Assembly (NCBI GenBank): GCA_963665865.2
Contig: CAXXWF010000001.1
Span: 1,364,001-1,428,000 of the forward strand
DNA from: PHAA01 sp963665865
GTDB taxonomy: Bacteria > Bacillota > Syntrophomonadia > Syntrophomonadales > Syntrophomonadaceae
DNA: 64,000 bases
Direction: 5' to 3'
The position numbers were made by a program, and so were the translations under genes. The stretch's first letter is position 1; every line of letters starts with the position of its first letter. This document shows, one piece after another, positions 8,359 through 17,363 of the stretch. The notes under the pieces are model-generated. The model did no database searches, was not told where the DNA came from, and saw nothing but the letters and a program-made list of their open reading frames with translations.

Positions 8359-8408
8359 TCTGACAAAAGGACCGTCCCCTTGACATGTTGACATGTCCCC
8401 TCGACATG
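8359..8408 (-). repeat. REP-like repeat, right of RAYT, plus partial second unit
   Basis: TCTGACAAAAGGACCGTCCC continuing CTTGACATG (8359-8387) is the inverted counterpart of 7472-7499. A shortened repeat, TTGACATGTCCCCTCGACATG, follows at 8388-8408. Confidence 0.7.
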
Positions 8409-8492
8409 ATTGAACAAGAACCAGCAGCAAGTTATGAAGGATTTAATTGAACAGGCAGGGAGTTAAAACTTAAGAGAGAGGGTTCAATAACA

Positions 8493-8915
8493 ATGACTGA
8501 AAAATACATGGTCCCGCTGAAAGTCCGCAATTATAATTGTGACTCTTATGGTCACGTGAATAATGCCCAGTATTTAATCCTGCTGGAGGAAGCCCGCACC
8601 CAGTTTATGGACGACATTGGTTGTCCGCTGGAAAACTACCTTGAGCAAGGGCTGTACATTACGGTGACTGAAATTCATATCAAGTACCGGAAACCAGCCG
8701 TGACGGGGGATCGCCTGGAGGTATTTATCTGGATCCCGGTCATGAAAAGGGCGCAGGTGAAATTTCAACAGGAAATAAGGCTGGCGGGTTGCGGAGAGTT
8801 GATCGCGACGGCGGAGGTTACCTGTGCCTGTATTAAAAATGGCAGACCGACAGCTATGCCCCTGGACTTCCTGGAAATGATTAGACCCTACTATATACCC
8901 GAGGAGCTGGAATAA
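8493..8915 (+). CDS. Acyl-CoA thioesterase, 4HBT (YbgC/FcbC) hotdog family
   Basis: 140 residues. The family signature is near the N-terminus (DSYGHVNNAQYLILLEEAR, residues 17-35), with the aspartate that activates water in 4-hydroxybenzoyl-CoA thioesterase-type enzymes at residue 17. The rest has the expected single hotdog fold length. It hydrolyses acyl-CoA to free acid and CoA in the cytoplasm; its substrate cannot be told. AGAGAGG precedes the ATG. It is not in an operon with any recognisable pathway. Confidence 0.8.
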   Translation: MTEKYMVPLKVRNYNCDSYGHVNNAQYLILLEEARTQFMDDIGCPLENYLEQGLYITVTEIHIKYRKPAVTGDRLEVFIWIPVMKRAQVKFQQEIRLAGCGELIATAEVTCACIKNGRPTAMPLDFLEMIRPYYIPEELE

Positions 8916-9336
8916 CCTTAAGAGAGACCGCTGCGGCTGTCACCAGGGAGTTACCATAATCCCGGGATTAAAAATAAAAGGAACCAGGACCGGAGCACAG
9001 TAAGCCAGACAAACCGTACCGCTGGCCAAACCCGGGAAAAAACCTTCCAACGAAATATCCGCCTTTCACTTCGGCTTTTTTTACGATCGCATTTGTTAGG
9101 TTATCCCTATTTTAGATGGGAATTGTAACATATTTCGCTAATGGTTCTCTTACTCTATCCTCTAATATATACTGCGACCAAGTATATTGAAACTGTGGTT
9201 CTGGCTGTTGTTGCCGCTGTGATTGTGGTGTTGGACAAAAAGATATTTTTTCGGGCAAAACAGGATTGTGGATTGAGTAATCCTTCCAGTTTAGAATTGG
9301 ACATTCCTGCCTAAGGATGAGAGAGGCGCAAAAGAT
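8916..9336. other. Gap of 421 bases: membrane-protein relic, no intact gene
   Basis: Apart from the relic at 9129-9314 I see only a weak stem and T-run near 9059-9084 (GCCTTTCACTTCGGCTTTTTTT), which could end the thioesterase transcript. Confidence 0.4.
9129..9314 (+). pseudogene. Fragment of a membrane transport protein
   Basis: The open frame reads LLLYPLIYTATKYIETVVL followed by AVVAAVIVVLDKKIFFRA, a loop and a membrane helix of the sort seen in SLC13/ArsB-like anion permeases near the middle of the protein, then loses similarity. There is no ribosome binding site at the only ATG (9141). It is best read as a decayed internal fragment; the family is a guess. Confidence 0.35.
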
Positions 9337-9600
9337 ATGAATGCTCAGGATAAAACTTTCAAGGGATTTCTTATTATCTGGTTGGGGCAGCTGATGTCGG
9401 CTATCGGAAGTGGACTTACTGCTTTCGCATTGGGTGTCTATGGGGTGCTGAGCCAAACAGTCGGGCAAATCATCGGCACAGGGCAAGGAAGGGGCATCGG
9501 TTTTCTGTTTGTAATTTCCGGATTACTGGTTTCAATCCTGGCACTTATTATTGGGCTGGTCAATAAAATAGGCGCATTGGAATTAATAAAAGTTGGGTAA
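9337..9600 (+). pseudogene. MFS transporter relic with both ends kept and the middle deleted
   Basis: The 87-codon frame joins a typical N-terminus of the drug-efflux MFS_3 type (KGFLIIWLGQLMSAIGSGLTA, first helix) directly to a typical C-terminus (IIGTGQGRGIGFLFVISG, last helix). A full transporter has about 400 residues and 12 helices; only about two remain. The junction, near codons 35-45, keeps the frame. GAGAGGCGC lies before the ATG, so a two-helix peptide could still be made, but transport is not expected. Confidence 0.65.
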
Positions 9601-9616
9601 TAGAGAGGAGAACCTA

Positions 9617-10339
9617 ATGAGTACATTTTCAAGGCTTAATGAAAAAAACCATATCTTATACAAAATTGGATTCTGGTCTTCTTTACTGACGGCAATTCTA
9701 AACCTTTGGTATCTAATTGCTTTTATTATTTATCAGCCAACTCTTCATGCTCCTTGGAGTGGGATTGATGCCTATGCTGAATCTTTTAAGCAATTACCGT
9801 TCTTAGCTTGGGTAATCCCTTGCTTTTTGCTAACCCTGGCATTTTTAACGATGATAATTACAATTTACACATTGGCAGAAGAGGAAAATAAAATATGGAG
9901 TCTCTTTGCCTTAGTTTTTGCGGCAATTTACACGACTATATTAAGCACCAACTACTATATTCAAATGATGTTAGTGAGGCATAACCTTATTTATAAAATG
10001 ACTGACGGGATATCATTATGGCTTTTCGCAAATTATTATCCCTATACAATTCCGGGGGCGTTAGAGGGGGTCGGGTATCTTTTTATGTGTTTATCATTTC
10101 TCTGTGTTTCCCAAGTTTTCAGGCAAGGGAAACTTGAACGCTGGATACATTGGCTTTTTATTGCGGCAGGAATATCAGGATTGCTTATTTTTACAAATCC
10201 GCTGGTTGAACTACCTCTGATTCTAATATTAATAGATCTGGGGATTGCGGGCATGGTTATGACGATTGGGCCGATATTATTGGCAGTTCTATTTAGAAGA
10301 TACCAGTACTCCTGTTCAGATGGTGACATAAAATTATAG
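9617..10339 (+). CDS. Six-helix membrane protein of unknown function (first of two related)
   Basis: 240 residues with about six hydrophobic segments and no recognisable catalytic motif. The ATG at 9617 is preferred because GAGAGGAG lies 7 nt upstream; an in-frame TTG at 9593 has none and overlaps the preceding relic. The protein resembles the product of the next gene (10484-11158) in layout and in the ...VFR.G(K/D)(L/R)... segment before the last helices. A copy of its last helix is found as a relic at 6731-6824. Confidence 0.65.
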   Translation: MSTFSRLNEKNHILYKIGFWSSLLTAILNLWYLIAFIIYQPTLHAPWSGIDAYAESFKQLPFLAWVIPCFLLTLAFLTMIITIYTLAEEENKIWSLFALVFAAIYTTILSTNYYIQMMLVRHNLIYKMTDGISLWLFANYYPYTIPGALEGVGYLFMCLSFLCVSQVFRQGKLERWIHWLFIAAGISGLLIFTNPLVELPLILILIDLGIAGMVMTIGPILLAVLFRRYQYSCSDGDIKL

Positions 10340-10483
10340 AATATGTAATTAGGGTAAAGGAATAATAGGCGATGACATAGAAGTCAAAACCAAATACTGT
10401 AAAAATAGTAAGTAATGATACTAACCTTAAGTTTAGCGGTGAATTTTGCTCCAATAAGCCTGAAAATCTGAGGGGGTGAAGGA

Positions 10484-11158
10484 ATGTATAGCGGAAGCTT
10501 CACCAAGAAAGACCGTATAAGAGGCAAAATAGCAGCCTTGAGTTTATTTTTCCTGGGAATCACATATATTGTGGTTCTTATTATGGGACTATTGTCACTT
10601 AATTCAAAACTGGAACCTATTCAAGATCCATTTTTTTCTATCATGGAAATACTTATTATAGTAATGGCTCCAGTAATGGTTGTGCTTATGGTTGAAGTTC
10701 ATGCTTACGCCTGTAATGATGTAAAAACTCTCAGTTTAACGGCGCTTGTCTTTATGTGTTTTGCTGCTTGCATAACATCTAGTGTACATTTCCTGGTTTT
10801 GTCTGTTAGCCGCCAGATTGAGTCCATAACAGCATTAGCGTGGCTTCCATATATATTTTCTTTTAAATGGCCGTCAGTCATCTATGCCTTGGATATACTG
10901 GCGTGGGACTTGTTTTTTGGCCTTTCTATGCTCTTTGCTGCACCTGTCTTCAGGGGTGACAGGCTGCAAACGGCAGTGCGTATCTGTCTGCAGGCAAGCG
11001 GTATATTAAGCTTGGCGGGGCTGATTGGTCCGATGGTTGGTGATATGCAAATCAGAATGATTGGGGTTGTAGGCTTTGCGGGAGTATTTCCAGTTGCCTG
11101 TCTGCTTTTGGCGAAAGTCTTTGATCGAGCGGATGGTCAAGAGTATCCAGGATCTTAA
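10484..11158 (+). CDS. Six-helix membrane protein of unknown function (second of two related)
   Basis: 224 residues with about six predicted helices: around 20-40, 50-70, 80-105, 120-140, 165-185 and 195-215. It has the same general layout as the preceding gene, with APVFRGDRLQTAVRICLQAS matching that protein's loop before helix five. GAGGGGGTG lies upstream of the ATG. I do not recognise a characterised family. The two genes are 144 nt apart and may be an old tandem duplication. Confidence 0.65.
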   Translation: MYSGSFTKKDRIRGKIAALSLFFLGITYIVVLIMGLLSLNSKLEPIQDPFFSIMEILIIVMAPVMVVLMVEVHAYACNDVKTLSLTALVFMCFAACITSSVHFLVLSVSRQIESITALAWLPYIFSFKWPSVIYALDILAWDLFFGLSMLFAAPVFRGDRLQTAVRICLQASGILSLAGLIGPMVGDMQIRMIGVVGFAGVFPVACLLLAKVFDRADGQEYPGS

Positions 11159-11276
11159 TACAATAATTTTAAGACAGAACCAAAGGCGATTAGTTTTACC
11201 CGGGGCAGGCTCCGAGTTATTGAAGAGAGATTAAGTTCTAACCTCCACTATTGGAATCGTTGGTCATTATTATTAA

Positions 11277-12071
11277 CTAATTATTAGTTACTTCCAATGG
11301 AATAATTGAACTGAGAGTTCTTCCCCTGTATTCAAATGGTAACATTTTAACTTTAACCCCAAAAAAATCGCTGAGATTTTCAGTGGTGATAATATCCTTG
11401 GCTGGGCCAAAGAGATATTTTCTGCCACATCCCAGCAGTAGAGCATTATCAGCTAAACGCATAGCATGCTCAGGATAATGAGTGTTGATAATACAACTAA
11501 GTTTACCTTCACGGACAACTTTTTCTAACATACTTAACACCAAAATTTGATTCCGAAAATCCAAGTGGGATTCAGGCTCGTCAAGAATGAGCAGTTGAGG
11601 CTGGGCTGCCAGGGCTCGGGCAATAAGCACTAATTGATATTCTCCTCCACTTATTTCATTGCATTTCTTTCCACAAAGATGAGCAATTCCAACCTGTTCC
11701 AAAGCATGCATAGAAATATCGTAGTCTTTCTTCGATGGGGTAGCATACACCTTTAAGTGAGATGAACGACCTAACAAAACCATGTCAATAATGTTATATG
11801 GAAATTTTACACTACTACTTTGCGGAACATAACTAACTTTCCCCCATATTGTGTTTTTGTTTTTTCCTACCATAGGAACACCATCAATAATTGTCTGACC
11901 ACTATGCCACTTCAAAAGAGATGTAATGCAGCGCAGCAGAGTAGTTTTACCAACACCGTTAGGTCCTAAAATTGTCAGTATCTCGCCTTCATTTATGGCA
12001 AAGTTAATGTCATCATACAGAAGATTATCGAAAGAGTAACCGTATTTTCCGTGTTCTACAATTAATTTCAT
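11277..12071 (-). CDS. ABC transporter ATP-binding protein, FecE/BtuD type
   Basis: About 264 residues. Walker A is GPNGVGKTT (about residues 37-45), the signature is EISGGEYQLVLIARALA, and Walker B is LLILDEPESHLDF. It would power the FecCD-type permease whose stop overlaps its ATG (ATGA at 12068-12071), so the ATG at 12071 is preferred over a GTG two codons earlier. With the binding protein it forms an iron-siderophore, cobalamin or other metal-chelate importer. Cytoplasmic face of the membrane. Confidence 0.88.
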   Translation of the reverse strand: MKLIVEHGKYGYSFDNLLYDDINFAINEGEILTILGPNGVGKTTLLRCITSLLKWHSGQTIIDGVPMVGKNKNTIWGKVSYVPQSSSVKFPYNIIDMVLLGRSSHLKVYATPSKKDYDISMHALEQVGIAHLCGKKCNEISGGEYQLVLIARALAAQPQLLILDEPESHLDFRNQILVLSMLEKVVREGKLSCIINTHYPEHAMRLADNALLLGCGRKYLFGPAKDIITTENLSDFFGVKVKMLPFEYRGRTLSSIIPLEVTNN

Positions 12072-13126
12072 GACCACTGACCACCCGAACGTTTTAATAG
12101 GTAGGCAAAGAAAGGGGCCCCTACCAAGGCAGTTAAAATTGAAAGCGGTATTTCCGTACTGACCAGACTTCGGGCCAGATTATCTATCAGTAATAAATAA
12201 ACTGCACCAATAGATAAACATGCCGGTAAGAGATTTTTATGATTTGGCCCTACAATAATTCGGCCAATGTGAGGAATTACAAGTCCCACCCAGCCGACAA
12301 TGCCACAGACCGAGACAGATGCCGCGGTAATGAGTGTACAAAAAATTATAACCATGATCCTGGACGCATTAATATTAATACCCATGGAACGCGCTTCATC
12401 ATCGTCCAATGAAAGGATGTTTAGCCGCCAACGCATAATCAATAAACCCGCTATGCCAAAACCAATGATTGGTGCTGCCATCATAAGGTCTCGCCATGCA
12501 ACACTAGCCATGCTGCCCATCAACCAATATGTAATGGTAGGCAACTTGCTTAAAGGGTCTGCCACAAATTTAATGGTAGAAATCAATGCTTCAAAGAAAG
12601 CTGAAGTAATAACCCCGGCTAAAACCAGCGTATAGACGGAAGAATTACCACCCTTAACGTGACTTATTGCGTAGGTTATAGCGACAGCACAAACACCGAA
12701 TAAAATTGCCATTGCTTCAATCGCGAAAACCGATCCTGAAAGCAGTATCGCAAGTGCTGCCCCAAATCCTGCCCCAGCTGAAACACCAAGTATTTGCGGA
12801 CTTACCAAGGGATTGCCAAACATGCCTTGCAAGGCAGCACCTGCCATGGAAAGCCCGGCACCAACCAATATACACATCAAAATTCGAGGAAATCTCAGCA
12901 CCATTACTACCGAAGCATCAATTGAATTATAATCACCTTGTATGCCGAGCGCTTTGGACCATAGTATCTCAAGTACAGTTTGAGGTGAGACGCCATATCT
13001 TCCAAAACAAAAGGAAATCATAAACACAATAACGGGCAATACAATCAGTATTATTTTAATTATTAAAGGAATTCGATATTTATTTTGGACCGACTCCCGG
13101 TTTGTTATTTGAGAAAACAATTTCAT
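12068..13126 (-). CDS. ABC transporter permease, FecCD/BtuC family
   Basis: 352 residues with about nine or ten membrane helices. Typical FecCD blocks are visible: LRFPRILMCILVGAGLSMAG, ALQGMFGNPLVSPQILGVSA and, near the C-terminus, GIVGWVGLVIPHIGR. It forms the membrane channel of the importer. It starts 3 nt after the binding-protein stop and overlaps the ATPase gene by 4 nt, so the three are one transcription unit. Confidence 0.9.
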   Translation of the reverse strand: MKLFSQITNRESVQNKYRIPLIIKIILIVLPVIVFMISFCFGRYGVSPQTVLEILWSKALGIQGDYNSIDASVVMVLRFPRILMCILVGAGLSMAGAALQGMFGNPLVSPQILGVSAGAGFGAALAILLSGSVFAIEAMAILFGVCAVAITYAISHVKGGNSSVYTLVLAGVITSAFFEALISTIKFVADPLSKLPTITYWLMGSMASVAWRDLMMAAPIIGFGIAGLLIMRWRLNILSLDDDEARSMGININASRIMVIIFCTLITAASVSVCGIVGWVGLVIPHIGRIIVGPNHKNLLPACLSIGAVYLLLIDNLARSLVSTEIPLSILTALVGAPFFAYLLKRSGGQWS

Positions 13127-13129
13127 ATA

Positions 13130-14269
13130 CTATTTTGTGCGAGCTTTGTAGGCACCAGCATCACTTGTTGGATTAAGAATAAGTTTAAGCTCGTCATCGT
13201 TTAGGTTGTAGCCATAGAATGTTGAGTAATGATTGCGTATTTCATCTTGAATATTATAGTAGTTATAATACTTAGGATATATTTTTTGGGCAATCCACTC
13301 TAGCATTAAAGCACCATCGGAGGTAGGAGTAAACCATCTGTACACCCCTAAAGGAATTTTGTACACACGACCTTCTTTAACGGCTGTTAGACTACTCCAA
13401 TCTTGACCGGGATATTTATTATTATAAAGATCCGCCGGTTGAGTTTCGCCGAAATTGGTGATAAAAATGTAATCTGGATTCCATTTGTAAATTTGCTCCA
13501 TATTTACAACTGCAACATTGGATACTTCTGCAGCAGCATTTACAGCTCCAATAGTTTCACACCAGTACTGGCTATATAGCTTTGAGCCTGCAACCTGAAT
13601 TTTGGTACCATCATCTGTATAAAGGAACATAATCGTCTTTTTCTCGTTTGCAGGAATAGTTGCTGCAACATCCTTAACTTTTTGAGCAACTGCTCTGCTG
13701 CGATCAATAATTGCCTGAGCTTTGTTCTCTTTACCCATTACATCGCCAATCAGTTTGGCCCATTGGCTGAACAATTCAATGGCATCTGTACCATTCGTTT
13801 CCATACCAACCGCTCTAATGCCAACGGCTTCAAGAGCTGCTATTTCCTTAGTATTGGTATTTAAGCAAAAAGCTACATCCGGTTTAAGTTTTATAAGTTC
13901 TTCGACATTAGTTTCGTTTCCATCTACAAAGCCAGTGGGAAGATTAACGATGCCAGGCGCAAGCACTGCCAACATAGAACTTTTGGCTGCAACCATGGAA
14001 GACGGATTAATGCCAACTAATTCGTCAATACTACCAGTTGCAGCCAGATATGCTGCTGGAATTGGCCGAACACTTGTCATCGCTACACGTTTATATTGTT
14101 TGTCAATAACAATCTGCCGTCCTGCCTGGTCAGTAATTGTGTAAGGATATTTACCAGTGGAGGCCGCATTATTACTTACTGTACCTGTTTTGCCACTGCA
14201 ACCACTAAGACTGAATATTAATACTATTGATAAAAACATAATTAAAACTTTACTATTAAGGTATTTCAT
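13130..14269 (-). CDS. Substrate-binding lipoprotein of FecB/BtuF type
   Basis: 379 residues. Signal peptide with lipobox L-S-G-C (Cys24) shows it is anchored outside the membrane. The periplasmic-binding fold begins with YTITDQAGRQIVIDKQYKR, typical of iron and metal-chelate binders, and the conserved VEELIKLKPDVAF segment is present. It is longer than most FecB proteins, with extra C-terminal residues (NYYNIQDEIRNHYSTFYGYN), as in proteins seen in anaerobes near FmdE-like genes. The ligand is unknown. Confidence 0.85.
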   Translation of the reverse strand: MKYLNSKVLIMFLSIVLIFSLSGCSGKTGTVSNNAASTGKYPYTITDQAGRQIVIDKQYKRVAMTSVRPIPAAYLAATGSIDELVGINPSSMVAAKSSMLAVLAPGIVNLPTGFVDGNETNVEELIKLKPDVAFCLNTNTKEIAALEAVGIRAVGMETNGTDAIELFSQWAKLIGDVMGKENKAQAIIDRSRAVAQKVKDVAATIPANEKKTIMFLYTDDGTKIQVAGSKLYSQYWCETIGAVNAAAEVSNVAVVNMEQIYKWNPDYIFITNFGETQPADLYNNKYPGQDWSSLTAVKEGRVYKIPLGVYRWFTPTSDGALMLEWIAQKIYPKYYNYYNIQDEIRNHYSTFYGYNLNDDELKLILNPTSDAGAYKARTK

Positions 14270-14341
14270 TCTTCCCCTCCAACAATATTATTTGTAACCT
14301 ATGTTGTATAGGCTAGCTTAAATGAATATGTAATTATTTAA

Positions 14342-14902
14342 CTATTCACAGGAAATCACAAAAAACAAATCTTCTGGATCGGCGGCTATAATTGCCTCAC
14401 TGAGCTCATGGCGCAAGCGATGCAAATAAGTCGTTTCTTCGTCAGTCAATGGTTCTCCTGTTTGGTTTTTCTTGCCGGCTAATTCTGACATTCTAATAAA
14501 TTCACTTGGTACAACACCATCTTTAACGCCAAGGCATAATTTCTTGGCATCGTAACCAATTTCAAAATAGTAGTGCCCGCCACCTGGACAATAAGCACCG
14601 GGCTTATCCATTGAGTATGATTTATCGAGTCCCAGACTATTGTAGGTTTTAACCCTTAAGACCATTTCGACCGAATCAATTACACCCTGTCCTCCAGAAC
14701 CAATTCCACTGTAAAAGTAAAACTTGCCACGCTCCGGCACTTGATCTGTCAATTTCGGAATACCCCACAGCATAATTCTATAAGCCAGGGCTACACCACC
14801 AATCATGTTATAACCGTGATACTTAATTAAGTCTTCATAACCTATATTCAAAATCGCTTCCCGATCTTTGATAGAAATGGATGGTAAATTATCAAATTGC
14901 AA
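14342..14902 (-). CDS. FmdE-like protein encoded with the metal-chelate importer
   Basis: 186 residues. The segment KYHGYNMIGGVALAYRI (about residues 28-44) corresponds to the FHGHLCPGLALGYR block of FmdE-type proteins, and GSGGQGVIDSVEMVLRVKT corresponds to the second conserved block. The usual Cys of the first block is replaced (Y-N-M-I-G-G), so metal binding may differ. Start is a TTG with AGGAGGT 6 nt upstream. It heads the minus-strand operon ahead of the binding protein, permease and ATPase (73-nt gap), suggesting a role with the imported metal or chelate. Confidence 0.55.
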   Translation of the reverse strand: MQFDNLPSISIKDREAILNIGYEDLIKYHGYNMIGGVALAYRIMLWGIPKLTDQVPERGKFYFYSGIGSGGQGVIDSVEMVLRVKTYNSLGLDKSYSMDKPGAYCPGGGHYYFEIGYDAKKLCLGVKDGVVPSEFIRMSELAGKKNQTGEPLTDEETTYLHRLRHELSEAIIAADPEDLFFVISCE

Positions 14903-15343
14903 TTTTCCACCTCCTGCTCATATTCTAATAATAAATAGAGTAAAAACTTACTTGGTTCCTTTCAAGTATCACCTCCAAAATATTGAGTATTTCCGACGCC
15001 GTAATCCTGTATTTTTAAATAATAGCATAGTTATAAGTAAAAAAATATAATAAAAGATATAAATAAAAGTTATAAAATAGAGGAAATTACTTAATTATTG
15101 GCTGTTATATATTTCCAGACATCTTTAGATCCATCGTCTATGCCGACCATCTGGGATATTAAGATATTTAGAGTATAATAATCCTATAAACTAGTTTGAC
15201 AGGAAGTCGTAATAGGTGGTTAGAAGCCTAGTGATGCAAACACAAGAATGGGGAATCAAAAAATAAATGAAATAGGAGAGCTTGCAGCCCAAAGTATTGA
15301 AAGACTGGGAATCGAACTTGTAATATACGAAGGAGGGATACCG
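14903..15343. other. Gap of 441 bases upstream of the FmdE operon
   Basis: On the minus strand a strong GGAGGT (14971-14976) precedes a five-codon frame TTG-AAA-GGA-ACC-AAG-TAA (14948-14965), a possible leader peptide. An open minus-strand frame at 15091-15183 without a start reads like a lost C-terminus (SQMVGIDDGSKDVWKYI). The plus strand opens at 15248 in frame with the aldo/keto reductase but without a convincing ribosome binding site. Confidence 0.3.
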
Positions 15344-16351
15344 TTGGAAACGGTAACGTTAGGACGTACAGGAATTACCACCTGCAAAAATGGATTTGGA
15401 GCACTGCCGATTCAGCGAATTGAGCCCAATGAGGCATCTGTTTTATTAATAAAAGCTTATGAAAGCGGCATTAACTTTTTCGATACTGCCCGATTTTATA
15501 CCGATAGTGAAGAAAAAATCGGGCAGGCTCTAAGCGGGGTGAGAGATAAAATTTACATAGCATCTAAAACGATGTCATCTAAAGTGGAGGAATTCTGGGA
15601 ACAGTTAAGTGCCTCGCTGCAAGCGTTAAAAACAGATTATCTTGATATTTATCAATTTCATAATCCCAGCTTTTGTCCCAAACCAGGGGATGGGACAGGC
15701 CTGTATGAAGCTATGTTGGAGGCCAAGGACAAAAACATGATTCGCCATATTGGGATTTCGAATCACAGACTACCGGTAGCCATAGAGGCAGCGGAATCAG
15801 GATTATACGAGACGATTCAATTTCCGTTCAGTTACCTGGCTACGGACAAGGAAATGGAACTGGCAGCGCTATGCCATGAGCGAAATATTGGCTTCATTGC
15901 CATGAAGGCGTTATCGGGCGGACTTATAACCGATTCCGCTGCAGCTTATGCATTTCTGGCCCAGTACCATCATGTGCTGCCCATATGGGGTATTCAAAAG
16001 GAAAAAGAGCTGGATGAATTTATTGCTTATGCAGAAAGTCCACCTGTGCTTAATGAAGCAGTTTCGATCATTATTGAACATGACCGGAAGGTATTGAGCG
16101 GGGGATTTTGCCGGGGCTGCGGATATTGTCTTCCGTGTCCGGCAGAAATTGATATTCCTATGTCAGCCAGGATGTCTCTAATGATTAAGCGTGCTCCGAT
16201 TTCAATATATTTGAATGAGGAATGGCAGGGGAAAATGAGAAAGATTGAAGACTGTACGGAGTGCAATAATTGTAAAGATAATTGCCCTTATGGCTTGGAT
16301 ACTCCCCAACTGCTGAAAGACAATTGGGCAGATTACCAGAAATATATGTAA
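15344..16351 (+). CDS. Aldo/keto reductase with C-terminal 4Fe-4S domain
   Basis: 335 residues from the TTG at 15344, chosen because AAGGAGGG lies 6 nt upstream; an in-frame ATG at 15248 would add 32 residues outside the family pattern. The NAD(P)H-dependent aldo/keto reductase barrel is at about 1-250 (INFFDTARFYTDSEEKIGQAL near the Asp/Tyr active site). The C-terminus carries CRGCGYCLPCPAEIDIP and CTECNNCKDNCPYGLD, two cysteine clusters for Fe-S binding. Such fusions are common in anaerobic Clostridia; the carbonyl substrate is unknown. Confidence 0.82.
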   Translation: METVTLGRTGITTCKNGFGALPIQRIEPNEASVLLIKAYESGINFFDTARFYTDSEEKIGQALSGVRDKIYIASKTMSSKVEEFWEQLSASLQALKTDYLDIYQFHNPSFCPKPGDGTGLYEAMLEAKDKNMIRHIGISNHRLPVAIEAAESGLYETIQFPFSYLATDKEMELAALCHERNIGFIAMKALSGGLITDSAAAYAFLAQYHHVLPIWGIQKEKELDEFIAYAESPPVLNEAVSIIIEHDRKVLSGGFCRGCGYCLPCPAEIDIPMSARMSLMIKRAPISIYLNEEWQGKMRKIEDCTECNNCKDNCPYGLDTPQLLKDNWADYQKYM

Positions 16352-16441
16352 AAAGCGCTTAAGAACGGAGTTGCCAAACAACCTATCCGTTAAAACCAAG
16401 TTAAAGGGTCAAAAACCTGAACTTGTAAAGGGAGCAGCAAT

Positions 16442-16611
16442 ATGCAAGATATCAGAACAATATGGGTAATAGGCTTAGGTGGTGTGGGCGGTATTTCGGA
16501 GGACTAGCTACGATTATTCGTATGGGAAGGGAATTGAATCTCCCCACCCCTATCACGGAACGAATGGTCCGGCAGATTGAAAAGCGGTTTGTGTATAATA
16601 GCAGCAGCTAA
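16442..16611 (+). pseudogene. Ketopantoate reductase (panE-like) relic with both ends kept
   Basis: AAAGGGAG precedes an ATG at 16442, and the first codons read MQDIRTIWVIGLGGVGG, the Rossmann start of 2-dehydropantoate 2-reductase. A stop follows at codon 22. In another frame the ending RMGRELNLPTPITERMVRQ follows, then IEKRF to TAA, the typical C-terminus of that family. About 270 central residues are missing. Two further copies of just the 3' end occur at 22424-22489 and 23799-23867. Confidence 0.65.
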
Positions 16612-16622
16612 AGGAGTAAAAG

Positions 16623-17363
16623 GTGAATATGGATTTTGGAAACCTCGATTGCGTGTTGCAGGTAAGTAATCTGTCTGCGGGCTATAAGAAAAATGAGACT
16701 GTAATTGAGGATATCAGCTTTACAGTAGGCAAGGGCGAAATGGTGGGACTGCTGGGCAGGAACGGAACCGGTAAGTCTACCCTGATAAAAACCATCCATG
16801 GTTTGCTTCATAAAACCCATGGCCAGATAGAACTGCCTGGCAGTGACTATGCGTATATACCGGAAATGCCGGCATTATATGAGGAACTTACGCTATGGGA
16901 GCATTTGGAGATAGCAGCCATGTCGCGTGGATTAGAACAGGCGGAATTTGCCCGTAAGGCTGAGCGTTTATTGCAGCAATTTAATATGGAAAAAGTAAAG
17001 GACTATTTCCCCGGTGGGTTTTCGAAGGGCACCCGGCAAAAAGTAATGGTGATGTGTGCGATGCTGACCGCACCGAGTCTTTATTTGATTGATGAACCCT
17101 TTAATGGTCTGGATGCTCTGGCGATACAAAAGGTATTGGAATGGCTGGACCAGGAAAAACAGCGGGGGGCAGGGATTCTTCTCAGTACCCATGTATTAGA
17201 AACTGCCCAGCGTATCTGTGATAGGTTTATCATTCTCGATAACGGGAGGATCACAGCGGCAGGTACCTTGGAGCAATTACAGGAAAAGGCCGGCTGCCCG
17301 GATCGAGACCTGTTTGCAATATTTCTTAGGCTGCGAGAGGTTAATGATTCATATGAAGGATGA
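16623..17363 (+). CDS. ABC transporter ATP-binding protein, EcsA-like
   Basis: 246 residues. Walker A GLLGRNGTGKST, signature-like FSKGTRQKVMVMCAML and Walker B LYLIDEPFNGLDA are all visible. A GTG at 16623 follows AGGAG at a good distance. It overlaps the membrane partner gene. The pair resembles EcsA/EcsB of Bacillus, implicated in protein secretion and membrane proteolysis. A second, broken copy of both genes lies at 23.9-25.1 kb. Confidence 0.85.
   Translation: MNMDFGNLDCVLQVSNLSAGYKKNETVIEDISFTVGKGEMVGLLGRNGTGKSTLIKTIHGLLHKTHGQIELPGSDYAYIPEMPALYEELTLWEHLEIAAMSRGLEQAEFARKAERLLQQFNMEKVKDYFPGGFSKGTRQKVMVMCAMLTAPSLYLIDEPFNGLDALAIQKVLEWLDQEKQRGAGILLSTHVLETAQRICDRFIILDNGRITAAGTLEQLQEKAGCPDRDLFAIFLRLREVNDSYEG

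Noticed and set aside
12300..12635. Open frame opposite the FecCD-type permease
   Set aside because: It is the complementary strand of a well-supported gene; no ribosome binding site and no family features.
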